Shown here: piece by piece, positions 1 through 13,136 of the stretch
How positions within the stretch are numbered: position 1 is the first letter of the stretch
Layout: every line of letters starts with the position of its first letter
Notes under the pieces: model-generated
Seen by the model: the letters and a program-made list of their open reading frames with translations, nothing else
What the model was told of the DNA's origin: nothing
Database searches by the model: none
Assembly: GCA_002751075.1 (NCBI GenBank)
Contig: NAOQ01000193.1
Span: 69,561-107,454, forward strand
Origin: Ichthyophonus hoferi
Taxonomy: Eukaryota > Opisthokonta > Ichthyosporea > Ichthyophonida > Ichthyophonidae
DNA: 37,894 nucleotides
Direction: 5' to 3'
Made by a program: the position numbers and the translations under genes

Positions 1-112
1 AGTATAGTATAGTATAGTATAGTATAGTATAGTAGAGTGTAGTATAGTATAGTATAGTATAGTATACTGTAGTATGGTGTAGTATAATATTGTAGTATAG
101 TTTATTGTATAT
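1..112. repeat. AGTAT pentamer microsatellite
   Basis: A near-perfect tandem run of the 5-base unit AGTAT, decaying after about base 60 into AGTATGGTGT-type variants. It lies at the window edge, left of the first recognisable NOC4 exon, so it is probably intronic. Related AGTAT/GGTAT arrays recur near 23.75-23.88 kb and 31.65 kb. Confidence 0.85.
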
Positions 113-598
113 ACCTTTAGCTTTTTATATACTATACTGTTAGACATACCTCCATCACCTATGACTCTGCTGTTATTATTACGTTCACGAACATCCACAT
201 AAACATACACCTATGTATTAGTATTTATACATATCCATATACAGACATACAGTCACGCATATATTCTTTGACGATACACGTGTGCACATCGTTATATTTA
301 ATAATATAAGAAGTACCCAATTACAATTGGTTTTCAAGTTAGATAAATCAAATTTAATTAGTATAAAAGATTTGATATTTTATGTTTATTGATTAGAAGA
401 TTATTAACGAAAGAGTTAAAGTAACTATATTTATGTCAAAGTTGTATTTGTGTTTAATAGATTATTTGATATAACACACACACATATATATATTAAATAA
501 TATCCACTCACATTTGCATATACAAACCTTTAACCCGCATACCAACTAACCACCTGGTTTAGAAGAATAACCAATAATATTTGTTGGGGTATATATAG

Positions 599-3500
599 AT
601 GCCCAATCAGAATTCAGAGAATGGCTGCATACCCAGTACCTTGACTTCATTAGAGTACTTCTTGCCCAATTGGACTCAAAGCAGGCTTCCATACAGGTGG
701 GTACATACGTCACATACGTCACGTATCTATATATAAGTATGGTTATATATTGTATATAACTATACATGGATATGCCTGAATATTAATATATCATTACACG
801 CCTTGATGTGAGCATCCATATGATTAGATGGTACGATAGAAAGATGAAGAATAGGAGACCACGATTAATAAATTTATGTTAACACATTAACAATCCAGTA
901 CATTCCTAACCATTATATTATAATGCAATATAATATAATATAGGCTACGATCAATATATCGTGATATATTTCTTTCTCTCCATCTCTCTCTTTATCTCTC
1001 TCTATCTTTTCCTCTTTCGCTCTTTCGCTCTCTCTCGGATATAATACAACATGGTGAATTCACATTATCCTATATATCCTATCACATACTCTATACTCAA
1101 TGGTATTCCTCCTATAGGCAGCTTCCCTTCAGATCCTTATGCAATTTGTGGAGGCTGAATCACTAAGACTAAAACAGTCGTCAGGCCACGTGTTCCCTAA
1201 CACTTTATTTAGGAGAATCATTTTTGCCTTGATGGTGCGTGTATACATGTATATATATTGTTATACTATCTACTATTTTACATTGTTGTATTTATATTTT
1301 ACTATTATACTGGGAAAACTTTCTGTTATACTCTTCTATTGTTATATTATTCATTACATTATCTGCTATCTTATCATATGGTTTTATTATCTATTATACT
1401 GTCTATCATCGTATTATACATTTCTCTCTCTTTCTCTTTGTACATGCATGTATTGATAGATGTTAAACGATAAGTACATACGATTGGTGAATTAAAATTT
1501 CAATATTCATACGCATTTACCGCGTGATTAATTAATTATTAAACTAACTATTAAATCAGGAGGTGGTTGTTGATACTATTCTGACCAATAATAAATGCTC
1601 TCACAGAGCAGCACCAATTACAGCGAAGAATTAAGAACCCTCTTTGTCAACAAATATCTTTTGAAGTATGATGATGTTCGCTTCTACATGTTGAAAAACC
1701 TGACGTAAGAATTTCCCATGGTCCTGCCCCCTCTATTCCCCTTTTAACTAATTGTTACCGATAACTTTCCATTATCCAATGATTTACATGTGGATGCTAC
1801 TGATACATTGGTCAGTTAAATTTTATCACGGGTTGTGGGCCAATGATAATTGTAGTACAGACTATAGCATATAACATACCCATAACTGGTAGGGTTATAA
1901 ATAATAGTATAATATAACCTAAAACTGTTATAACCAATTTATAGTGGCTGTTAAATCCTGCTCTAACGTCAAGTTCCCGGAACCCCCTCTATACACATAC
2001 ACATTATATATCACAGTGCCTTTATGACCCAGGAGTCCACAGCCAGTAAGGTTAGAGATTGCTTTATACTTATGATAGGATTGATTCCTTTTGGACCTTC
2101 ACGGTCTTCTCTTTTTGTTTTGTGTTTTGGCGTGCTATGTTAAGATATAGCGTTTAGTATTACAATATATATTACATACATACCTACCTCCCTCCCTCCC
2201 CGTATACATACACACTCACTCTACTTATTCTTTCTGTAGAAGTCCCACAAACTCGAAGTCCTATCCACTCGTATTTTCCATCTATTGCAACCCATCAACT
2301 TCCCTCGTACTAAGGAGGACCTCAATGCTTTCCTTTCCCCTGTTCTACCCCAAGGTACTATTGTAATATATCTTTGTACTTTTATAAATGTTTACTCTTT
2401 GATCATCTACTCTTAATTGCTACATTTTTACTCAAGATTTACACTGTTATTTTTTAAATGACTATAATTGTGACCATTTTAATATCATTTTATAATTTTA
2501 TTGCATTTTTAGGCCGAATTAAATTATCGATTAAATTATTGAGAGTTCGAGCACTTAGATAGATTTTCATGAGGAATTATAAGCATATTTGTGATCTTAT
2601 TTTTTATCATATAATATAAGGTATATTTTGACCGTGTAATATGATTGGATGGAGTTATCGATTAGGGACCGATCGAATAAAGATTGTTTAAAAATGACTT
2701 TTGATATTATATGATGCAGCCCAGTACAATGAATATTATATTATATAATCTAATAGGATTTAATAACCACACCATCAGATGTTATCATGTAATACAGTAT
2801 GATGCATATAATATAATATAATATTCCCCTATTTATACTCTGGATTGTTCTATAAGGATGGTGAATTCATAGCACTGGGAAAGAGATACGATGACTTAGA
2901 TCCAACCATAAGCTAACAGAGGGACTTTATTAGACGAACCAGAAGAGAGTAACAGTGATAGTGATGACGAGACACCCAGTAGGAAGAGAAAGAATGACAC
3001 AGATGAGAAAGAAAGTCCCCTATTGGTTCTTAAGAACCACCGCAAAGTGTTTGGGTAAGAAACCTGCATTACATTGGATATATATAGTATCTTGTAATAT
3101 AATATAACATAATATAATATAATGTTTTGATATATGTATATGTACATGTTTTGGAGGAATAAATACTAAGTATTCTTATATATGAGGGTCGGAATTGTGA
3201 TCTAAAAACGTGTTACTATAGGCTAATATCTTACTAAATAAGAAGGGGTTAGATAGATTACTGACTTGAATATTTTCCAATCCAATAAAAATATTTTTTG
3301 TTTTTATTTCTATACAGTGATTGAGTTGTGAATGTAATAGCTTTTTTTTTAAAAAAATCAAGGCATCTAGATGCTCGGTATAAGATGCGTATTATGTAAT
3401 CAAAATCAGCCATATTTTAAACTTATTTACTGATTGGATTGTTAATATAGTGAGTGCTGGTTGTCTCTCCTTCGCCTGCCGCTTACTGGTGACTGCTATA

Positions 3501-6500
3501 AGCGCGTGCTCATTATGCTGCACAAGGAAATCTTGCCGTTCTTGGACACCCCTAAGTTACTCATTGACTTCCTGACTGTGTCGTACGATAAGGGTATGTA
3601 TATATATATATGCGAGTTTGTTGATATGTACTTATACTGATACCTATACCTATACCTATATATACATGCTAATCCTATTTAATACAGGTGGAGTCATCAG
3701 TGTGTTGGCTCTTAACGGTCTCTTTGTTCTTATGACTGAACATAATCTGTAAGTCGTGTTAGAGAGGCTTTTGCCTGTATTTTTCTTTTACAACCGCACC
3801 CACACACATGTGCACACACATAGAAAATGACATCATATTAACGTCATGTATATATACACTCTTTGCATATATATGTGAGATTTTGGGGTCTATTCCATAT
3901 TTTATTGATAATAATTTTTTCGGATAGTAGTTAGTGCTGTATCCTATAGTATTTAAGTAACTACTTGAAAAAATATATAGTTTTGGGGGATATTTGGTAT
4001 GACTCTGGGGAATTGATAATCAGTATATTTATCTATTTGCCAATTATAACTACTGGGTGTTTCAAATGTGTTTGAGGGGGATATATATGGCTTGCTATAC
4101 GGTTTAGTACATCATATTTCCATACCACGTTATAGATCTTGTTTTAATAAATGCATATACATGCATGTATATATAGGTAGATATATTCATTTGCCTTGAT
4201 AAAAACGATATTTGGTCTTATGCTTATGGTTTTTTAAAAAAAATTCAGCAAAGAATGCTGCATTTTACCTATATTAAATTATGTTATATGATATTATACC
4301 CCTATAAAATTATAGTTGAGCCTATTAGATAATATTTTAAACTATACTGTATTGCACACACTCTGATGTGTCTCATTCAATTATAAAATATTTACTGTCA
4401 TAAACCTCCCCTTACACAGCGATTATCCACACTTCTATGAGAAGGTCTACAAGCTATTGGATAGAGAGATCTTCTGTGTGAAATACAGAGACCGCTTCTT
4501 CCATCTGTGTGGTCAGTTTATGCAGTCCATGTGAGTGGGTAGCTATGTATTAAAACACTGACTTTTAACTTTCATATTTTTACTATTTCCCAAAGGGGCC
4601 CTCTTGTTGGCCTTATTTATTTTTATTTTTATTTTTTTTGTGATATTTGCCACAATTAAAACCTTTTCATATTAGTTCAGTCAGCACCTACCCGACAATG
4701 AGAGCACTCCTTAATGATTCTGATACCCTGCAGATATATATGAAATACTGACCTATTTATATATTGATCTTAAACTATCATATCTAACTTATAAAATAAT
4801 ATCTGATAATGATATTAACAACCCGACGTTGTTAGTGCAATATAGCCCATAGGAAATCATAATGGGCTTCAATACATTTTATGTATGTTTGTACATGCAT
4901 ACATACTATCATACTACCGTACTCACTCACTCTCCTCCATACCCCAGCCTGCTACCCTCCTACCTGGTAGCAGCCTTTGCTAAACGTTTGACACGTCTAG
5001 CGTTATATGCCAGTCCCAGTGGTATAGCCTTCGTTCTCCCCTTTGTGTATAACCTTCTGATGAAGCATCCCCAGTGTATGGCTATGATCCATAGAGAGTG
5101 TAGTGTAGGTAAGTGCATCGCTATGTATATGTATATGTATGTACATAGGTGCCGGAGTATTCATAAATTGCATTATATATGCTACTTCATATATATATTA
5201 CTTTATTTATATATCACATGATTTTTTTTCTATTTATTCTATGTTCTTTGTTCCCCTGTATCATCCCCCCTAACATCATCTTTCTTACTATTGTCTCTTA
5301 TTCGCTATATTATTCCCCCTATCACTGACCTCAATTCTTTGTCTCTCTCTCTTTCACCACCATGTTATTGACTACACCAACACATAATCATCTGTAGAAA
5401 TAAAGTATATTACATGTTAACACTAGTATCTCTGTAGGTACTGACCCTTTCATTATGACTGAGGCCGACCCGGCTAAATGTAGAGCACTGGAGAGGTGAG
5501 TGCTTTGAATTACCATAATAGTATGATAGTACACTAGTGTGATAGTATGATGATACAATAACATGCGTGATGGTATGCTAGCTCTATCCTCATTCTCACT
5601 TTCTAATTTAACTATGGTTATGAGATGAAAGGAGTATGCACTTGTGTTGCATTATATATTAAACAGTATTAAAGTATATTAAATGACTAGAATATAATTA
5701 CGGGCCAATAAGATCAGCTCTTAAAGAAATATCATATTTTTGTTGGGTAAAACTAGATTTTGATGAGATTGACTGACATTCTACCAATATCAGCTCTCTA
5801 TGGGAACTTGAGGCTCTAAGAGAACACTATCTGCCTCAATTAAACACCTTTGGCAATATCTTTTCAGAAGTATGTTTATATGATACTATGTTTATAGAAG
5901 CACACTTGTTAAAGACATGTATATATTACATATGCATATTATATTTGTGGGTATTATGATACATACAAAGATAAATAGTAATAATAACGAACAGATACAA
6001 ATTACCGTAGATTTCTCAGTGTGGTTGAGATTCTTGATATCTTTATCTGTATCTTTTTTTCTCTTTTTCTTTCTTTTTTTCTTCTTACTCCATTTATTAT
6101 ATATTACATTGTTGTTATCATTAAATTGATTGATATACATGATTTTACACCTGGCTTCCTATACATCAATTTATGTTCGACGTGCATGTACATATAGACG
6201 TATTCATGAGCTAATATATAAAAATATTCAGACGTTTAAGGACAAAGAGTTGAACGTGGATGAATTCCTAGACCAGGATTACAGCTCGGTATGATCCCAG
6301 TGTTTATAAATCTATCCAATATATTTATATGTGGGGCAGTTTGCCTAAACACCATCTCGTTGAAAGTAATTAACAGCACATATGGGCAGGGAACAAGCGT
6401 GGTGTCTTGTTTCCTGCCTTCATTCTCACCAACTTTATTTCTATTTATGTTGTTTCCTTGTATTTTATATATGTTATGCATTATCCTATCTGCCTTATAT

Positions 6501-6915
6501 GACAAGACTCACTTAAACCTTTAACACCCCTTATAACCAGTCTTATTGCTTGAAGGGCAATAGCCCCCTGAGAAGTGTTCACTTAGCCCATTTATGCTTG
6601 ATGTCATTAATATATATTTTTGAGTTGTTCTTAAATTGAAATTTAGACTAGTAGGCTGGCTGCTACATCTTTATGCGTATTTATATACTTGTACATATAC
6701 ATAACCCCTAGACAGGTGTATATTCGGAACGGCATGCAATTTTTTACCTAAGACTAGTCGCAGCATGATTAATTAATTAATTAATTGACCCAATCACACC
6801 TTCTCAGATGCTTACCCAAGTAATGGCTAAGAGGGTTAAAGCTGATATAGCCACTGAATTCACGAAGCCTGCTGGTGTTTTGAGCACAACCATGACCACT
6901 ATGTGGACCTTGTAG
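599..6915 (+). CDS. NOC4: NOC4 / nucleolar complex protein 4 (5' end outside window)
   Basis: Nucleolar factor that, with Nop14, matures and exports the 40S pre-ribosome; member of the CBF/Mak21 family. Fourteen exons read in one continuous frame: 599-696, 1118-1234, 1607-1704, 2017-2050, 2240-2354, 2913-3054, 3451-3593, 3688-3748, 4420-4530, 4948-5108, 5438-5495, 5794-5869, 6232-6288, 6808-6915 (TAG). All have GT donors and AG acceptors, and phases close, giving about 458 residues. Animal NOC4L has about 516, so the missing N-terminus must lie upstream. Diagnostic stretches as I recall the family: WLSLLRLPLTGDCYKRVL, LALNGLFVLMTEHNLDYPHF, KYRDRFFHL, PSYLVAAFAKRLTRLALYA, DPAKCRALESSLWELEAL. 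An acidic linker (SNSDSDDE) precedes the conserved core. Least certain are the start of exon 6 (a weak AAG acceptor at 2912) and the donor of exon 4 (GTTAGA). An AATAAA at 6981 fits as poly(A) signal. Identity is firm. Confidence 0.93.
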
Positions 6916-6980
6916 AAGACATATTCAGTACTATACACTCCAGAATATTTTTATCCCATTATATTATTATATATTTCAGT

Positions 6981-6986
6981 AATAAA
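6981..6986 (+). promoter_or_regulatory. Poly(A) signal of NOC4
   Basis: Canonical AATAAA 66 bases after the NOC4 stop codon, followed by T/GT-rich sequence. Position and orientation fit a cleavage/polyadenylation signal. Confidence 0.6.
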
Positions 6987-7713
6987 GCGGCACTGAGTAT
7001 ACTTTGTACATCTTTAGTTTGTACTTAGGACCTGTGTTGGTCATACATTATGTATTGGTGAAACAAGTGAGCAATTCTTCGCTGTCATGACAGCTACATG
7101 TCTGTATTTAAAGAAAAAATTCTCTATTGCTTGAATTTCAGGAAAAAAATAATGTATAATCAGATCTAACTCCAATATATGACAATGTGTGGTTAGCTTA
7201 GGTAGAAATACTTGATTAAAATGTAGTTATCATATAATTCCTGTGGTAGACATTTTCAATTACAACTATGAAGCATTCTGTTTTCATATGCAGTTCATAG
7301 TATTTATTCTTAATTATAATAGTATAATAGTACAATAGTATATGTTTAAATCATAATTAAATACAAGCAAATGGCCTAATTCACTTATTTATATTGTATA
7401 TAAATTGTACCAATAATGAGTATGTGATATTTAGATAGAATTATATTGTTAATATTTAATTGAGTAAATAAAATTACTAGCTTTGCAGTTTAAATGGCTG
7501 AGCCGCGTACGTTGGAAAGACATTATACAAATGGCGGCTAGATTATTAAGAGGAAAACATTGATCCTCTCTAAAAAGAAAATTCCAAAGAATATCTATAT
7601 CTGTGTCATATTGGACAGTATTTGTACTGTACTGAAAAGAAATAATATGAACAGTTTTTGTTCTTCTAGACATAAAAATAAAAGAAACTAGTATTTATAG
7701 TATAGTATATCAA
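6987..7713. other. AT-rich intergenic stretch between NOC4 and copia relic
   Basis: No convincing gene. A short, less AT-rich patch near 7490-7560 contains an ATG-led frame (begins MAEPRTLERHY) that stops after 15 codons without a good splice donor; it could be a first exon or an old 5' UTR but cannot be supported. Short AATAGT runs lie near 7315-7340. I found no copy of an LTR here that matches the far side of the neighbouring copia element. Confidence 0.5.
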
Positions 7714-10700
7714 AATGGAATCAGTTACACCAAGTGGGCTGGATACGTCAGTGACAAGATGCAAGGGTCTATGTGCTTACAGGCAATAGACGTAGAGCCA
7801 GCCCTCCAACAACTCCAAAATCCGACCGATGTGTCTACCCAAGAAGTAATGGCTAGACATTGCTTATATGCATCAGTATCAATGGAACAGCGGTTGATAG
7901 CATGTTGGGAGAAAAACGTGTCCACATTTTATACTTGGAGAGAGAGAGATGAACGTTTAATTTGACAGAAAAGACAAGGCTCAGTAGCTTACATACTTAC
8001 GGGAATACTTGGATATATCACTCAGGCCAAATGAGAATATCAACGAGTATATCGCATGGGTAGTGGCTGCAAGCAAACGTTTAAAAGGAACATCCAGGGA
8101 GCAACAGGATCCAGCAGTGGTTGGCAAGATAATATATGACCAGCAGTCAACACGTTATGTAACCCAAGCCTGAGCCTTCCGACAGGTTACCAAAAGCTCT
8201 GGTACCCTGAAGGATCTTATTAGTGATATGGCTACCTATGTCAAGCTGGAAGCAGTAGGAAGAACTAGGAATCAACACAATTCAAGAGAAGGACACCAAC
8301 ACAAACCTAATGCTGGTTTCTATAGAAATGAGTCAACAACATGTGAAAATTGCAAAGTAGCACATTCAACGAGTGAGTGTCCCCTCATGAAAGGACTTGA
8401 GAACCTCAATGTTAATGCCCATCCAAAATAGGACTGTGAAAAGAAAGATCCAAGACCTTCACATAAGGAGAAAATGTGCCCCAGTGAACATAAGGCCAGC
8501 CATTTCCCAGGGAGTAGTGAGGCAGACAACTCTCCACACTACAGAAAAGGAACAAAGAATCACAGCACAGCATGCACAGTGGGAGAGAGTACATCATATG
8601 TAGCCACATGTTATATAAATGGACAGAAGATTGAGACTAGGAAGTCAAATGGAAAGTTTGCGTTAGACAGTGGATCTTCATGACATCCTCATTTTAGAAA
8701 AGAAAATTTTACTACGTTTACCCCGGGGAACTCATGTAAGATGAAGAAATGGACAAAGTTGTACGGCTTTAGGATTAGGCAGCATATAGTTAGCTGCCAG
8801 AGTACAGGAAAAGGCAACTGCCATCAGGTTGGAGAACATCCTGTTGGTTCCAGATCTGAATGTAAGCCCATTTTCTATCCCAGCCTTGGACGGAAAACAT
8901 ATCTCAACTGTGTTCCAGAATAATACGGTAATAATCTAAAGGGAAGGAGTGGTCATGATGCGAGGAACCAAGAAGAATGATATTATTTGCAGGTTGGATG
9001 CTTTAGTTATCACTGAAGGAATTTAAAAGAGACATTGTTCAGAAGGAACCAATCTCTACTCTCTGGCAGGAGACAAACGTGATAGTTGAGAAGTAGTCTC
9101 CTACCAAGTCTACAGAACCAGAATTCCATTCAGACTTAGTGACTTATGAGATTCTCCATTCTAGGATAATGAATCTCCAGCCAATATGTCCCTAGCATTG
9201 GTGATGTCAAACAACACAGTGTTGGACAAGAAATAAGACTGTGGAACATGCTGTATGCCCAAGGCCAAAACGATTCCTTACCCTGAGCAGTCAAACCGAG
9301 CCACAAAAATACTACAGAGAGTACACTTGCATTTAATTGGACCTTTATGCATGCCTTATTCTGATTTCCATTATGAGATAACCTACATAGACAAGTATTC
9401 ACACTCTGTTCAATTGTATATACTCAAGAAGAAATCGAAAATGTTCAAGGCCTTTAAGAGCTACCACATCCTTGCCACAGCCATGCATGATACACTGATG
9501 GCCACTTTGGTAATGTATAATGGATTAGAGTATCTCAACTCAAAATTCTCAGCCTATTTGGAAAACGTCAGCATCCACCACCAGACTACAGTCCCCACTC
9601 ATTTTGAGCAGAATGGGCTTAGTGAAAGGATGAACCAGATTTTATTTACCATGATAAGGAGTTCAAGGATAGGAAGTGGCTTACTTTAATATCTATGGGA
9701 TGAAGCCATAAAGACAGCAGCTTTTGCTTTGAATGTTCTGCCAACTAGGTGTCTTTCAAAGTTGACTATACCATGGGATTTATGGCAATGTTTGATTACA
9801 TCTTTCAACTGACTCAGAGCTTTCGGATTGAGATGCTAGTATGAGGATGAGAAGCCCAATAAGTTGACACCTTAAGGACGCGAAGCAGTGATGCTTGGGT
9901 ATCAGGAATCTCAAAATGTCTACAGGCTGTTGAAAATGAAAACCAACAAAACACTAATCAGCAGGGACATTAAGTTTTTGTAGATAAGTTTTCCCTATGC
10001 TTATAAACAGCCAAAGCTCTTGCCAGATCAAGAGGATAAAACCACAGGTAGAGCCAAAGCCACCATTCATGTAGTACAGACACCCCCCATGCAGGAAATG
10101 ATTCATCCCAAATGGAGGGGTCTCTAAAGGAAATGTCAGCTCTGGGGGGGTTGAGTGAGAAATATAGGAATAGGACAATTGAGAAACCCAGGAGGAATAA
10201 CCACAATTAGGTAAAGAATAATTTGAGTAGTGACAATGAGGAGAAAGGAAATCGGACAGAAGACATGGAAAAACCTCCTCAGAAAAATATGTATGCCCCC
10301 TCCACTACTAGTTCAGGAAAGAGGTACCAACCAGATATTACCTCACCACATACAGTGGACTGAGCAACTGAAACCAATTTATATAGCTAAATTATACTCA
10401 AATCAGTCTATGCAGTTATGAACTCTCTTCGATGGCTACAATAGGAAGCCACAATGCAACAAGAAATGAAGGTCTTATCTGACAACTCCACATGGAAGAT
10501 AGTGGATAAACCAAAAGGGGAGCCATTGTTGAAACCTTTGCAGGTTTTCAACATCAAAAGAGACAACCATGGGAACATTACCAAATACAAAGTGTTCGAA
10601 ATATGTTATGACTATCTTGGTTAATGCATCTCACACTATGGATCGTATAAAATTTACTATATCATTCCGTACATATATTAACCATAATTCTAATAATAAG

Positions 10701-12440
10701 TGCACCAAGGCGGCGATAGGTTAATCACAAATCCCTAATCACAGTAGATTCGATTGAAGCCAAGATAATAAGTAGATCGATTTTTGTCATAGTACGCAAC
10801 AGATAAGCACTATTACATCAGTAAGTTAATTTACCATCTAAATAGGAGCATAATAGTATTTTAGTATTTTGGTAAGATCATATAATTCTAGCGGGTCTTT
10901 TTGACCTATCGGGAGTTGGATTAGCAATACGAATATTTATGATTAACTCCATTTAAATTATTGAATTTAGCAACATTGCTATAAACTCGAAAAATTAGCG
11001 CTGGCGGTAAAACAAAGTACAAAAACTAAACAAAAGGGATAATAAAGGGGGTGGGGGGGGGCGTTTTCATATCATAATACAACCTTGATATATATATTTT
11101 TTTTAGAAAATAGCATACTTGTCTGTTCCCTCTTTACCTTTATTTCATTAAAATTTTCTACAAAGATATAGCAATTTTGAATACAAAGTATGGCTAGTAG
11201 TAATGCAAAACTGTTACTGAGAAAACATTGATTATTTAGACATAGAGTCCATCATCTGCTCTTAGACAACCGTACGACTCCTCCTAGCATTTACAGTATC
11301 AAGGGACTTAGATGTTGTACAACTAGATATAGTCAGAATCTACCTCAATAGGAAACTGGAGAAGGTTATCTGCATGCATTAGCTGGAAGAATTCAGAGAC
11401 TTTGACTTTCCACATAAGGTATGCATTCTTCAGAGTCTTATGTATAGACTAAAGCAATCTGCATTAGTCTGGCAGCATACTTTAGCAGCATTCCTTGCTG
11501 AACAGCAAGCTTTCTCAACCCACGTAGACCCATACCTCTTTGCATCCCATAGTACACCATAGTTCCTTGCTCTATGTGTCTATGTTGATGCTATGCTTAT
11601 CGTTTCTAAATACAATGCTGCAGCATGAAGACTAATCAACAGCATGAAGAGACGTTTTCAAACCAAGGAAAACGGATTCCAAGCTGAGTATCTGGGTTAT
11701 CAGATTAAGAGGAATGGTACAGGGTTGATCCACCTAATTCAGGAGGGGTACATCAAAGACATGCTAAGATCATATGTCATGGAAGGTGTTAAGTAAACCA
11801 TGTCTTCCATCCTTCTCAATCATGTGTCAGACTTAGACAGAGAAGAGATACAGAATTGACCCCAAGGTGTGATATCCAGGCATACCAGAAAGCCATAGGA
11901 TGCCTTCTGTGGATATCCAGTTTAACAAGACCAGATATAGCTTTTACTGTCAGCTACCTAGGGCAATTTTCTTCAAATCTATCTAAATCCCACTGGAAGA
12001 TGGTTTTACATGTGATGGCCTACCTTAACTCCCTCCCTGATATAGGACTGGTCTATCATAGAACACACTTACAACTCAAAGCTTATGTGGACGCTGATTA
12101 TGCAGGAGATAGGACTACCAGAAAGTCCACAATAGGTTTCATATTGCTGTTGAATGGTATACTCGTGTCTTGGTTTAGCAAGAAACAGTGTTTAGTGGAC
12201 TCATCAAACGCAGAGTTCAAATATATTGCACTAAGTGCAGTAGTTCATGAGATTGTATTGACTTCCAGTGTGCTAGAAAGTAAGGGTGTGGAGATGGGTT
12301 CAGTACTTGTCTATGAGAGTAATTAATCTGCGATACAGATCTCAGAAAACAATGGGATCACCAAAAACACTAAATATATCCGTGTCAAGCACCACTACAC
12401 CAAGCAGGCCATTGAGAATGGGACATAGACATGGAATAAC
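7714..12440 (+). mobile_element. Ty1/copia-type LTR retrotransposon relic (copy 1)
   Basis: A decayed copia-lineage element with its parts in the usual order. There is a gag region from about 7714 with a zinc-knuckle-like CENC...H...C motif near 8341-8380. A protease segment with a DSGSS active-site-like motif lies near 8670. The integrase core spans about 9270-9690 and includes the EQNGLSERMN region typical of copia integrases. Reverse transcriptase segments lie near 10450-10620 and 11270-11850, and an RNase H segment (YVDADYAGDRTTRKSTIGF) is at about 12070-12300. The pol order IN-RT-RH identifies copia rather than gypsy. It is broken many times over (at least a dozen) and no frame spans a whole domain set. 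I could not find a matching LTR pair, so ends are approximate. About 620 bases with no copia resemblance interrupt the RT region. Confidence 0.85.
10640..11250. other. Non-copia insert inside the copia relic
   Basis: Between two stretches recognisable as copia reverse transcriptase lies about 620 bases of unrelated AT-rich sequence. It includes a G-run at 11048-11060 and no long reading frame. It behaves as a later insertion or replacement. I saw neither clear terminal inverted repeats nor a target-site duplication, so its class is unknown and the boundaries are approximate. Confidence 0.45.
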
Positions 12441-12567
12441 ATAAGCGGTAATAATTGCTAAAAAATATTGAAGGATTATAGTTATCTAAAAAAATACCTA
12501 AATTAATTAAATATCTCTTTTTATAATAAATCTATCTATCAGAGGTGAATGTTCTTCTGTACAACAG

Positions 12568-13029
12568 GTCATCGTTAATGGTGGCAGTTCAGCCTCCTCC
12601 TGCTCCTTTCATCATCACAATTTTCCATACAGATATCTTCTCTCTCTCTATCCACATGAGTCAGTTCCCAATCAGAAAGCATCATGTAAGAATAATGAGG
12701 TTACCCGAGATTCCCTTCAGCCAATCGTTGGTGATTTGTTAAAAGCATCCGAATCAGGAGCTCTTAGTTCAAAGGTAGTGTCAATACCGTAAACACCCAT
12801 CTGATCTATTTAACCCAGGTAATCAGCCTTGTTAACCTCATCCAATCTTTACTCAGGACCCACAGTCCCCTCTTCCAGACCTGAGAGAGAGGCTTACCGG
12901 TTGCGGTCCAGGTCAGAGATTCCTTCAGCAGCAATGTTCCAAGTATGCCCCATTAGCAATGCAAGTCAAATATACTTATTTTAATTCAGGAATAAGTTTG
13001 CTTATATTAAACTGTCTGTCTTACCACCG
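12568..13029 (+). CDS. Three exons of an unrecognised gene (partial)
   Basis: Three splice-compatible exons: 12568-12774 (acceptor ACAACAG, donor GTAGTG), 12857-12942 (TTTACTCAG, donor GTATGC) and 12990-13029 (TTTTAATTCAG, donor GTAAGT). Codon phases 0, 0/2 and 2/0 join without a stop across 111 codons. Exon 1 encodes a Ser/His-rich stretch ending in DLLKASESGALSSK. Exon 2 encodes DLRERLTGCGPGQRFLQQQC. Exon 3 encodes NKFAYIKLSVLPP and ends in a consensus donor, so the gene should continue, but the next sequence is a fold-back element and an assembly gap. The 5' exons would fall in or beyond the copia relic. I do not recognise the family. It may be a live gene with transposons in its introns, or a remnant. 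Confidence 0.5.
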
Positions 13030-13136
13030 GTAAGTCAGGGACCAATTGGAGAAATGATTTCTAACGACCATCGATTTTAATTAGTAAATATAACTGAACG
13101 CAATAAATATGAACCGTAATAAAAAATAATCAGTTG

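Noticed and set aside
2845-2912. Frame reading KDGEFIALGKRYDDLDPTIS upstream of NOC4 exon 6
   Set aside because: Looks protein-like, but it ends in a stop and is out of frame with exon 6; no splice pair joins it to both neighbours in phase. Kept as intron, with some doubt.
12840-12899. Frame VISLVNLIQSLLRTHS after a CCCAG acceptor
   Set aside because: Gives a stop soon after. Using the next acceptor (ACTCAG at 12851-12856) keeps the frame open and joins in phase to the following exon.
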